Shown here in pieces: positions 13,338-18,804 of a stretch of DNA of 18,804 bases. The position numbers and the translations under genes are program-made. Within the stretch, counting starts at the first letter, position 1; each line of letters begins with the position of its first letter. Source of the stretch: Micromonospora inyonensis (GTDB taxonomy: Bacteria; Actinomycetota; Actinomycetes; Mycobacteriales; Micromonosporaceae); NCBI RefSeq assembly GCF_900091415.1, contig NZ_FMHU01000003.1, positions 1-18,804 of the forward strand, given 5' to 3'. The notes below the pieces were generated by a model. That model was given only the letters and a program-made list of their open reading frames with translations. It did no database searches and had not been told where the DNA came from.

Positions 13338-13455
13338 CGCCGGCCATCCGCGACCACCGGTGCCGCGGCCCCCCGAGTCCGGTACCGCTCACCCGCGATC
13401 ACCACCCGGCACAGCGCAGCAAGCCCGGTTCACACCGTCACGGAGGACAACTTGA
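13334..13455 (+). CDS. Possible very small coupled gene (one apparent indel)
   Basis: ATG 13334 overlaps the previous stop as ATGA. If one base is missing from the six-C run at 13369-13374, the frame reads about 40 residues and stops at 13455, overlapping the TTG start of the secreted protein by four bases. Uncorrected, the frame runs 104 codons across the secreted gene, which is implausible. Weak evidence: only the junction pattern. Confidence 0.3.
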
Positions 13456-14223
13456 GCGCCATCAGATCCATCGGAGCGGCACTGGCCGCCCTGACCATCG
13501 CCATCCTGCACGCCCCTACACCCGCCAGTGCCGGCCTGGCCCCGGCAACCGAACCGCAGCCCGAGGCTTGTGTCAGTCTCGCGTTGAGCCGAGGCGCGGA
13601 CATCTGGACCTGCACCAGCGAGATGCTGGTGGAGGTCGACGTGAATGACCAGGGCGAGCCGCAACCGCCCGTCTACACGCCGATCGAACAGCCGATCGTC
13701 TCGTCGGAGCCGGCCGCCACGGCGGGCGAGGGCGTGACCGACGACTGGGACACCTGGTGCGAGACGGGGAGCATCTGCCGTCGCTGGATCAACTCGGGTG
13801 CGTCCGAGACGAAGGGCAACGCGGCGTACGGGAACCAGTCCGGCGTGATCGGCACCTACGACCTGGTGATTCGCACCAACATGAACGGCCGGTACGCCAA
13901 CCACGGGCTCGCGTTGATCTGGGATTCGGGGCCGAGCCTCGACTTCAACGACGTGTACGTGCGGTGCCGGGAGGACCGGAACAACTTGCCGGACAACAAC
14001 TGCGGTGACCACTACGCCGGGGGGCCACTCATCAGCGCCGGCACCTGGCGCTGGAACTCCGGCACGGTGCTTGGCAACAAGCTGAACAACGCGAACCCCT
14101 ACTTCGCTGAGGTCACCGGCGAACTTCATCCCCACCGGGTACCCGTTCTACATCGCCGCGCCGCTGCGGACGATGAAATGGACGTGCCCGAGCAACCTCG
14201 CCAATCCCTGTTACTTCCCCTAA
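13452..14223 (+). CDS. Secreted protein with Sec signal peptide (one apparent indel)
   Basis: TTG 13452 has GGAGG five bases upstream. The N-terminus is a clear signal peptide (MSAIRSIGAALAALTIAILH, then cleavage near PASA-GLAP at about residue 27). The mature part of about 230 residues is rich in Asn, Trp, Gly and Cys (WCETGSICRRWINSG, GTYDLVIRTNMNGRYANHGL, LIWDSGPSLDFNDVYVRC, GGPLISAGTWRWNSGTVLG). This looks like a beta-rich extracellular protein with several disulfides. One base too many near 14118 must be ignored to finish with FIPTGYPFYIAAPLRTMKWT, then CPSN and a TAA at 14223. Resembles uncharacterised secreted actinobacterial proteins. No catalytic motif seen. Confidence 0.68.
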
Positions 14224-14297
14224 TCGGCGGGCTGGGCTGGGATGATGGGTCGGGGTCGGCGCGGTCGACGCCGGCCCATCGTCTCGTGGGAGGCAGC

Positions 14298-14424
14298 GTG
14301 AACAGCCAGCCGGGTACCCCGATGAGCGGGTGGGACGAGGTCCCCACCTGGCCGGGACCCGCCCGCCGGTGGCAGCTACCACGAGCTGACCGACACGGGC
14401 TGGGGGCCCTCATCGGGTGGTTGA
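14298..14424 (+). CDS. Small peptide gene (one apparent indel)
   Basis: GTG 14298 with GGGAGG four bases upstream. Reads NSQPGTPMSGWDEVPTWPGP. Removing one base near 14368 continues as GGSYHELTDTGWGPSSGG and stops at 14424, next to the GTG of the following gene. About 41 residues, rich in Gly, Trp, Ser and Pro. Uncorrected it reads 57 residues to 14471. Unknown. The composition is unlike its neighbours. Confidence 0.38.
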
Positions 14425-14577
14425 GTGGCGCAGGACGGCTCGTGCGGTCCCCGGACGTCTCCCCCACATGACCATCGAGGAGTGCACCGGCCCGGCCGGG
14501 GCACTCGGACGGTCCGGCCTCGGTCCCCTGAGGACCAGCAGGTTATCGACGACGGGGTCAACGACTACCCTGCGTGA
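14425..14577 (+). CDS. Possible 50-residue protein
   Basis: GTG 14425 directly follows the TGA of the previous gene. The frame is intact to 14577, ending SPEDQQVIDDGVNDYPA, and its TGA overlaps the next GTG as GTGA. The middle is Arg/His/Pro-rich and less convincing. Supported mainly by the coupled junctions on both sides. Confidence 0.32.
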   Translation: MAQDGSCGPRTSPPHDHRGVHRPGRGTRTVRPRSPEDQQVIDDGVNDYPA

Positions 14578-14764
14578 CGCCGGTATCCCGGATCGGCCGA
14601 CCGGGTACCGGTGGTTCCTGCGGCTGCCGGACGGCTACAGCGGCGAGCAGGTCGAGTCCGCAGTCATCAGGGCGGTGGGGCAACTGCCGGCCGACCATGT
14701 GCGGCCGGCGCAGTTCGCTCCGCGGATTCGCGAGGTCCTTGAGGACGTCTACGCCGGCAGGTAG
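14574..14764 (+). CDS. Small hypothetical protein (one apparent indel)
   Basis: GTG 14574 in a GTGA overlap, with one base missing near 14586. It then reads PDRPTGYRWFLRLPDGYSGE, QVESAVIRAVGQLPADHVRP, AQFAPRIREVLEDVYAGR. This is a clearly protein-like, well-folded-looking sequence of about 63 residues. The same frame is also open upstream from ATG 14468 without any indel, so a longer start is possible. No family recognised. It is the last plus-strand gene before the DnaA-box region. Confidence 0.48.
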
Positions 14765-14788
14765 CACAGCGCGGCGGACGGTGGGGCC

Positions 14789-14814
14789 TTGTCCACAGGT
14801 GGAAGTTATCCACA
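14789..14814 (+). other. Two DnaA-box-like 9-mers
   Basis: TTGTCCACA at 14789-14797 and TTATCCACA at 14806-14814, same orientation, 17 bp apart. The first is the usual actinomycete DnaA box and the second the general bacterial consensus. They lie in a 233-base gap (14765-14997) that otherwise holds only a terminator-type hairpin. Possible part of a plasmid- or element-type origin. Confidence 0.6.
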
Positions 14815-14959
14815 ACCGGACCCGGCGGGTTGCCTCGAGGAAGCGGGGCCGGCACGCTGGCCAGGTCGGCGCGGTCACCCTCCAGCCGCCGGCCACACCT
14901 GCGGGGCGGTGGGGCGGCTCGGTCGGCAGGCACCGGCAGTCCGGGCCCGGACACCCGCA

Positions 14960-14986
14960 CCGCCCCCGCCAGCTCGGCGGGGGCGG
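14960..14986. terminator. Hairpin between convergent genes
   Basis: CCGCCCCCGCC (14960-14970), loop AGCTC, perfect complement 14976-14986. It lies between the plus-strand gene ending at 14764 and the minus-strand gene ending at 14998, so it can serve both directions. Confidence 0.7.
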
Positions 14987-14997
14987 TGGCCGTTGAT

Positions 14998-15137
14998 CTA
15001 CTCGGCGCGGGGCTGGCGTGCCAGGCGTTAGCGGCTGCGGTGTTGGCCTCCCGGTGGGCCTGCATGTGGGCGTCCCGGTAGCGGAGGCCGCGCACCAACA
15101 GTTCGACGATCCGGTTGCTGATCTCGTCCCTGCTCAT
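14998..15137 (-). CDS. Small helical protein divergent from the RHH regulator
   Basis: ATG 15137 with GAGGGG seven bases upstream. MSRDEISNRIVELLVRGLRY, then RDAHMQAHREANTAAANA: an amphipathic, probably all-helical protein. One missing base near 15012 gives a stop at 14998 (about 46 residues); without it the frame would run on for over 100 low-quality codons. It is transcribed away from the ribbon-helix-helix gene across a shared operator, so it is probably co-regulated with it. Confidence 0.5.
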
Positions 15138-15162
15138 CTCGTTTCCCCTCACCCTTGCCGCT

Positions 15163-15175
15163 TTGTGTACCACAA
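15163..15175. promoter_or_regulatory. Palindromic operator TTGTG-TAC-CACAA
   Basis: A perfect 5-3-5 inverted repeat in an AT-rich divergent region. Its reverse complement starts TTGTGGTACA, and the same decamer recurs at 15225-15234 (TTGTGGTACAGTT); a related TTGTGGTGAAC is at 15209-15219. The minus-strand -10-like TATTAT (15180-15175) overlaps it. Likely binding sites of the ribbon-helix-helix protein encoded at 15243. Confidence 0.62.
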
Positions 15176-15208
15176 TAATAGGGCGGTCGAGTGTGTCGAC
15201 GCCAAGCC

Positions 15209-15236
15209 TTGTGGTGAACGTTTTTTGTGGTACAGT
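15209..15236 (+). promoter_or_regulatory. Leaderless promoter of the RHH gene
   Basis: TTGTGG (15209-15214), 16-bp spacer, TACAGT (15231-15236), then ATG at 15243 with no ribosome site. This gives a leaderless mRNA. The TTGTGGTACA operator copy overlaps the -10, as expected for autorepression. Confidence 0.55.
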
Positions 15237-15242
15237 TTCGGC

Positions 15243-15465
15243 ATGGAGATCAGGAACCGCCCAAGCGTCGGGGCCGACCGGCCACCGGAGTCACGCCGAA
15301 GCGGAACATCCGGCTCGGAGCCACCTGGGACCGCGCCGAGGAACTCGGCCGCCGCTCGCCGAGCTGCGCGGGTGAGAGTTCTCGATGACCGCGTACGTCG
15401 AGGAGGCGCTGCGCCGGGAGAACGCCCGAATCGAGCGCGAGCTGCGGCGCAGCGGTAACGCCTGA
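15243..15465 (+). CDS. Ribbon-helix-helix (CopG/Arc-type) regulator (two apparent indels)
   Basis: ATG 15243, leaderless. After restoring one base near 15288 and one near 15388 it is about 74 residues: TPKRNIRLGATWDRAEELG, then MTAYVEEALRRENARIEREL. The beta strand RNIRL, the helix DRAEEL and the closing helix MTAYVEEALRRE are the standard ribbon-helix-helix pattern (CopG/MetJ/Arc), which binds DNA as a dimer through the strand. The length (223) fits two lost bases. Such proteins act as plasmid copy-number repressors, antitoxins or autorepressors. No toxin gene is adjacent, and the neighbouring initiator-like gene favours a copy-control or early-gene role. Confidence 0.65.
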
Positions 15466-15487
15466 CCCACCCACCCGACAACAAGTC

Positions 15488-15524
15488 GGGCCCGGACGCG
15501 GTGCTGGTAACACCGGCCGGGCCC
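15488..15524 (+). terminator. Two-part hairpin after the RHH gene
   Basis: Outer stem GGGCCCGG (15488-15495) with CCGGGCCC (15517-15524); inner stem CGGTG (15499-15503) with CACCG (15511-15515). It lies between the RHH stop and the next start at 15551, so it is either a terminator or an attenuator for the downstream genes. Confidence 0.6.
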
Positions 15525-15550
15525 TTGATCGACTGTCTAGGAGTCGACCC

Positions 15551-15714
15551 GTGCACATCATCGCTGACGCGCGCTCCTGCGCGCACACCACCCCGACCCG
15601 TGGGGTGGCCAGCTACGCCGGCCCCGCCTCCGGGCTCCGGGCTGCCCTGCTGACCAGCGCCGCCTCGGTCGTCCGACCGTCGCCACCGCGCTGACCGCCG
15701 GGGGTGCCCGGTGA
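15551..15714 (+). CDS. Small protein preceding the initiator-like gene (one apparent indel)
   Basis: GTG 15551 with AGGAG seven bases upstream. Reads HIIADARSCAHTTPTRGVAS, then YAGPASGLRAALLTSAAS. One missing base near 15672 continues as RPTVATALTAGGAR and stops at 15714 in a GTGA overlap with the next gene (length 164 fits one lost base). About 54 residues, function unknown. Coupling suggests it acts with the winged-helix protein. Confidence 0.48.
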
Positions 15715-16313
15715 GCCAGCACGTCAAGGCGGCCCTGCTCGCCAGCAAGGGCCTCAGCAAGACCGATCGCGGCGTCCTGGTCGCCATCGCCGCCCACATG
15801 AACAAGGCCGGCGACGCCTGGCCGTCGGTCGCCACGATCGCCGAGTACGCCGACTGCTCCGAGCGCACCGTCCAACGGTCCATCGCCCGACTCATCATCC
15901 CTCGGCCGGATCGTCTGGCGCCACGTCGCCGGCCGCGCCACCCGCACGTACCGGCTCGTCGTCGCCGCCGTCCGAGGGTGACGACCACGGGCCCGGGGGT
16001 GACAAACCAGCGCGCCGAGGTGTCAGATTCGGCCGCCGAGGGTGCCACCCTGGCTGTCACCCGAAGTGGTGAAGAGAGTTTGAAGGGGAAGGGGTCCGGG
16101 TCCGCACCTCGCGATGAGCACGGCCGCCTGGCCTGGTGGCAGTTCAAGCGATCCAGGACCGAGTCTCAGCGTCCGTCGTACCCGGAGCGGCGAGGAGCTG
16201 CGCTCCCGCCGCCCACCGGCACGGCGAAGTGCCAGAAGCCTGGTCACGAGGGGCAGCCCCTCCACAACTGCGGCCCGTGCCGCGGCGAGCAGAACGGCGG
16301 AGGCGTGCGGTGA
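15711..16313 (+). CDS. Winged-helix replication-initiator-like protein (two compensating indels)
   Basis: GTG 15711. Residues 2-62 (VKAALLASKGLSKTDRGVLV, AIAAHMNKAGDAWPSVATIA, EYADCSERTVQRSIARL) form the winged HTH typical of plasmid and phage initiators or O-like proteins: a growing-helix segment, the WPS turn, and a recognition helix SERTVQRSIARL. The wing (GRIVWRHVAGRATRTYRLVV) is in another frame between about 15897 and 15975, and the two shifts cancel. A disordered middle follows, then a C-terminal CQKPGHEG...NCGPCRGE Cys/His cluster, probably zinc-binding. It overlaps the next gene as GTGA. With the DnaA-box-like sites 0.9 kb upstream, a replication role is attractive but inferred. Confidence 0.62.
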   Translation: MSQHVKAALLASKGLSKTDRGVLVAIAAHMNKAGDAWPSVATIAEYADCSERTVQRSIARLIIPRPDRLAPRRRPRHPHVPARRRRRPRVTTTGPGVTNQRAEVSDSAAEGATLAVTRSGEESLKGKGSGSAPRDEHGRLAWWQFKRSRTESQRPSYPERRGAALPPPTGTAKCQKPGHEGQPLHNCGPCRGEQNGGGVR

Positions 16314-17698
16314 AGCTGCTGACCCGCCCCCGGCTGACCGCCGAGGAGATCGCCGCCGCCCGCTCCGCCGAGGTCCGCGCCGACGTCGACCGGGCCCGCC
16401 AGCTCGACGCGCTCCAGCGTGAGCGGGCCGCCGCTGACCGGGCCGAGGAACGCCGTGCCGAGCGCGATCGGGCCCGCGCCGAGAAGCGCAGGCGCAAGGC
16501 ACTGGCGAAGGCCCGTGCGCAGCGCCGTGCCCGCCGGCGTGCGCTCGCCAGCGTGGTGCGCACGGTCGGGCCGCTGCTGCTGGTCAACCTCGCCGCCATC
16601 GGTGGTCAGGCAGCGTATGGGTTCACCAGGACGCCGGCGGCGTGGCCGGTGCTGGCGCGGCTGCTGGTCGCGGTCGTCTACGCCGCCACCGTGGAATCGA
16701 TCTCGCTTTATGTAAAACTGGCATGCGCACGACGCGTTGCTCAACGACTCGCCGAGCACCGCCGCGGCGATGCGCCGGCGCGCGTACGGCATCGCGGCCG
16801 TGGTGGCGGTCGTCAACTACAGCCATTTCGACGACGAGGGCTGGACGCCAACGCCGTTCGCCGTCGGCAGCGGTATGGCGTCGTTGCTGTCTCCCTGGTT
16901 GTGGGGCCTGCACACCCGCCGGGCACACGACATGCAGTTGCTGCGCCAGGAGCTGCGCGACGAGACCGGCGCAACGTTCGACCGACGGCGGAAGCGCGCC
17001 TTCCCTGTCCGCACCTGGCGTGCGCAGCGCTGGTCGATCGAGCACAGCGTGCGCGACCCGCGCGAGGCGTGGACCGGCTACCACGCCGAGCGGGCCGCGC
17101 GCCTCGCCGCACTGCCTGGCGGCCGGCTGCGCACCGCCCTGGCCGTGCTGCGCGGGCTGGACTTGGCGCCCAGGCTGCGCCAGCCGAGCCCACGCCGGAG
17201 CCGGTGAGCCTCGACGACCCGGACATCCAGGCGTGCGCCGAGGTGCGCGAGAGGATGCGCGGCATCCGTGACCGGTACGGTGCCGGCGCCGCCCGGATCG
17301 CGGCAGCCGACCGCGACCCACGCCGGTGGATCGACCTGCGCGCGGGCGGGTTGTGGGACCTCGTTGACGCGACGCACGAGCCTGCGCACGTGCGCCGCCC
17401 TGCGCCCGCTGCGCATCCTGCGCCGGTGGAAGCTGCGCAGCACTGTGCGCAGACGGATGCACCGGATGCGCGGACCGGTGCGCAGAGGGTCGACGCGCCG
17501 CCGTTACCCGGCCTCGACGACGCGCCGGCGGCGACGGACGTCCGCCGGTGTCGCCCGGACGGCGGCTCGGCTGGCCGAGGCGTACGACCGGTTTGTGGCC
17601 GAGCACGGACGCGCGCCGCTCGGCGGGACCTGGCGAAGGCGACGGGTGTGCACGTGGCGACCGCGAACCGGTGGAAGCGCGCCGCCGGGCCGAAGTAG
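16310..17698 (+). CDS. DUF2637-like membrane protein with N-terminal coiled coil and C-terminal HTH (four apparent indels)
   Basis: GTG 16310, GGAGG six bases upstream, overlapping the previous stop. Residues about 1-80 are an Ala/Arg/Glu-rich coiled coil (AEERRAERDRARAEKRRRKA). Then come four likely membrane segments (VGPLLLVNLAAIGGQAAYGF; VLARLLVAVVYAATVESISL; AYGIAAVVAVVNYSHF; MASLLSPWLWGLH). The second and third are linked by YVNWHAHDALL, resembling DUF2637-type actinobacterial plasmid/ICE proteins. A long soluble part follows (RTWRAQRWSIEHSVRDPREA, RMRGIRDRYGAGAARIAAAD). The end is DRFVAEHGRAPLGG, then DLAKATGVHVATANRWKRAA, an HTH. Shifts lie near 16712 (an A-run one too long), 17190, 17540 and 17620 and sum to zero over 1389 bases. 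A membrane protein with a DNA-binding tail suggests tethering of element DNA to the membrane. Confidence 0.6.
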   Translation: MKLLTRPRLTAEEIAAARSAEVRADVDRARQLDALQRERAAADRAEERRAERDRARAEKRRRKALAKARAQRRARRRALASVVRTVGPLLLVNLAAIGGQAAYGFTRTPAAWPVLARLLVAVVYAATVESISLYVKLACARRVAQRLAEHRRGDAPARVRHRGRGGGRQLQPFRRRGLDANAVRRRQRYGVVAVSLVVGPAHPPGTRHAVAAPGAARRDRRNVRPTAEARLPCPHLACAALVDRAQRARPARGVDRLPRRAGRAPRRTAWRPAAHRPGRAARAGLGAQAAPAEPTPEPVSLDDPDIQACAEVRERMRGIRDRYGAGAARIAAADRDPRRWIDLRAGGLWDLVDATHEPAHVRRPAPAAHPAPVEAAQHCAQTDAPDARTGAQRVDAPPLPGLDDAPAATDVRRCRPDGGSAGRGVRPVCGRARTRAARRDLAKATGVHVATANRWKRAAGPK

Positions 17699-17713
17699 TC
17701 CGAACACGACGAC

Positions 17714-17747
17714 GTGCCCCCGCCCTTCCGTGGGAGGACGGGGGCAC
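17714..17747. terminator. Hairpin between convergent operons
   Basis: GTGCCCCCG (17714-17722) pairs with CGGGGGCAC (17739-17747). It separates the plus-strand membrane gene (stop 17698) from the minus-strand lysis-type genes (stop 17762). Probably bidirectional. Confidence 0.7.
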
Positions 17748-17761
17748 GGCTCGGACGCCGG

Positions 17762-18028
17762 TCAGTACGTGCGGTCGTCGCCAGCCGATGGGGCCGGCGC
17801 GCGGCGGCGAGCCACGGCACGTACGTACGGAGCCAGGCATCGACGCCGGGGACCGCCAGCACCCGGGTGACGGCGGCCGCGACGGTCACGCTTTGGGCGA
17901 CGGCCGGGACGGTGTCGACGCCGGGCGGTGACCGCCACGGTGGGCAGCAGGGTCAGCGCGCCGACGCCGGCGGCGAACACGGTCCGGGCGGTGGCCCGCC
18001 ACGGGTGGCGGGTTTGGGTAGGCTCCAT
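17762..18028 (-). CDS. Phage holin-like protein (apparent indels)
   Basis: ATG 18028 with GGAGG five bases upstream. MEPTQTRHPWRATARTVFAA, then GVGALTLLPTVAVTA, a shift, then VTVAAAVTRVLAVPGVDAWL and RTYVPWLAAA, a shift back, then RRAPAPSAGDDRTY. About 88 residues with two hydrophobic stretches. The RxPWRATxRT start and the VTRVxAxPGVxxWL segment are typical of a small actinobacteriophage holin-like family. It would form membrane lesions that release the endolysin. It is the last gene of a minus-strand set endolysin - coiled-coil protein - holin. Confidence 0.6.
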   Translation of the reverse strand: MEPTQTRHPWRATARTVFAAGVGALTLLPTVAVTARRRHRPGRRPKRDRRGRRHPGAGGPRRRCLAPYVRAVARRRAPAPSAGDDRTY

Positions 18029-18039
18029 CGGTCCTCCGA

Positions 18040-18496
18040 TCAGGTGTGGGGCTGTTGGTAAGGGCGAGCTGCACCTTGAGGTCGCCGACCTGGCGCTGCA
18101 GCTCCTGGATCGTGGCGTCGCGGGCGGCCAGGTCGATGCGGAGCCGGTCCCTCTCTTCGCGGACGCTGGCCAGCTCGGCGACGCGGGACTCCAGTTCCAG
18201 CACCCGGGTGCGGAGCCGCTCTTCCTCGGCGGAGGTGATTCGCAGCGATTCGCGGTGGTGTCTAGGTCGGCCTTGACGCGGGCCAACTCGTTCCGCAAAT
18301 CATCGGTGAGCTGCTGGTAGATGTCCTGCCTCACGAGAGCGGTCTGCACCTTGAGCTGCTCGGCCTGTGCCTCGGTTTGCTTGATCTGCGCCGCGCGGAG
18401 CCGCCGGCCGAGGATGTGCGCGACGATGGTGCCCGTGGCACCGGCACCGACCACGCCAGCCGATGTGACCACCGCGATCAGCACGCCGGTGTCCAC
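18040..18496 (-). CDS. Membrane-anchored coiled-coil protein of the lysis cassette (two apparent indels)
   Basis: GTG 18496, five bases after the endolysin stop. The N-terminal membrane segment (VLIAVVTSAGVVGAGATGTIV) is followed by an almost continuous coiled coil: RLRAAQIKQTEAQAEQLKVQ, YQQLTDDLRNELARVKADLD, then after a missing base near 18262 RESLRITSAEEERLRTRVLE, LESRVAELASVREERDRLRI and LAARDATIQELQRQVGDLK. One more base near 18050 gives a stop at 18040 just before the holin-like gene. About 152 residues. The layout resembles a spanin-like or holin-accessory membrane protein. The exact role is inferred from position. Confidence 0.55.
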
Positions 18497-18501
18497 AGGG
18501 C

Positions 18502-18804
18502 CTACTTCGCGCGGGGACGGCCTGGCCGAGCAGCTGGGCGAACTCGCGGGCGAGGGCCTCGCCGATCTCGGTGGCGGTGACCTCGGGGCCCAGCTCCGTG
18601 GCGACGGCCTGGGCGAGGGTCGGGGCGATCTGCTGGAGGTAGGCGAGCGTCTCGCGTCGGGTCTGCTCGCCCTGGGCGCGGATCTCGGCCACCACCTTGT
18701 CGGTGTCGTCGGCGGCCACGCCGGACAGGATCGTGTTGAGCACGTTGAGGTGCTCAGGCCAGCGGGGATGCCGCCGCCGGTGTACTGCCAGGGCAGGGCG
18801 CGCA
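18502..18804 (-). CDS. C-terminal part of an endolysin-like protein (runs off right edge)
   Basis: The reading begins outside the window. The first visible residues are RALPWQYTGGGIPA, the end typical of phage peptidoglycan hydrolases (the WQY motif that closes lysozyme/amidase domains). A missing base near 18755 then leads to WPEHLNVLNTILSGVAADD and a helical tail (KVVAEIRAQGEQTRRETLAY, LAQAVATELGPEVTATEIG, EALAREFAQLLGQAVPRAK), with one further base near 18517 needed to reach TAG at 18502. The tail probably serves oligomerisation or wall targeting. The catalytic residues are outside the window, so the enzyme class cannot be given. Confidence 0.5.

Noticed and set aside
11704..13392. A 562-codon open frame on the minus strand opposite the second XRE regulator
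   Set aside because: A shadow of high third-position GC in the real plus-strand gene: the translation is low-complexity (Gly, Arg, Pro, His) with no domain, while the plus strand has a clear HTH and helical repeats.
15243..15465. A toxin-antitoxin pair with the RHH protein as antitoxin
   Set aside because: No RelE-, MazF- or PIN-like toxin follows; the nearest downstream gene is after a terminator-type hairpin and the divergent partner is a short helical protein without toxin motifs.
17380..17500. Recurrent TGCGCA/TGCGCC hexamers in the DUF2637-like gene
   Set aside because: Spacing is irregular and they fall in an Ala/Pro/Gln/Thr-rich linker where high-GC codon choice (GCG, CGC, TGC-type contexts) would generate them.
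1..18804. CRISPR arrays, retrons, diversity-generating elements or transposase genes
   Set aside because: No regularly spaced repeats of 24-40 bp, no reverse-transcriptase YxDD context and no transposase motif were seen in any frame.

Overview
The window is very GC-rich DNA from an actinomycete. The protein styles (XRE-TPR regulators, ribbon-helix-helix repressors, leaderless promoters, GTG starts, 4-base stop/start overlaps) suggest the Micromonosporaceae, but that assignment is inference. Almost everything here looks mobile: an integrative element with its recombination end, plus a second block of phage- or plasmid-type genes.

Layout. (1) 1-7386: a minus-strand operon of about 17 small genes, running off the left edge. 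From its promoter-proximal end it encodes a small HTH protein, an excisionase-like protein, small membrane proteins, several Cys-pair (zinc-type) proteins, a large HTH/zinc-ribbon protein, a small winged-helix protein and an HNH endonuclease. Nearly every junction is an ATGA or GTGA overlap. (2) 7387-7693: a divergent control region with copies of a 14-bp palindrome (consensus near GGAAACGCGTTTCC) beside candidate leaderless promoters. (3) 7694-9373: on the plus strand, an HTH regulator and then a complete tyrosine integrase. (4) 9374-9556: a recombination end, with a 23-bp match to the 3' end of an actinobacterial tRNA-Ser (9451-9473) flanked by two copies of a G-rich direct repeat and followed by a 13-bp perfect hairpin. 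(5) 9555-14764: a small membrane/coiled-coil gene, two XRE-type regulators with TPR-like C-terminal regions, several very small genes and a secreted protein. (6) 14765-17698: two DnaA-box-like 9-mers, a small gene divergent from a ribbon-helix-helix repressor across a shared palindromic operator, a winged-helix initiator-like protein and a large membrane protein with a C-terminal HTH. (7) 17762-18804: a minus-strand phage lysis-type cassette (endolysin C-terminus, coiled-coil membrane protein, holin-like protein).

How the parts may work together. The small HTH proteins on either side of the palindrome array probably form the switch that holds the left element quiescent or releases integrase and the leftward operon. 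The tRNA-Ser fragment beside the integrase marks where that element joins its neighbour. The right block has its own regulators, initiator-like gene and lysis genes, so it may be a second element stacked at the same site.

Caution. Many genes in 1-7,100 and 13,370-18,804 can be read only by accepting single-base insertions or deletions. Correcting them restores overlapping stop/start junctions and correct lengths modulo 3, so sequencing error is more likely than decay. The stretch of about 7,090-13,370 shows none. Coordinates of corrected genes are start and stop positions as they appear in the given sequence.
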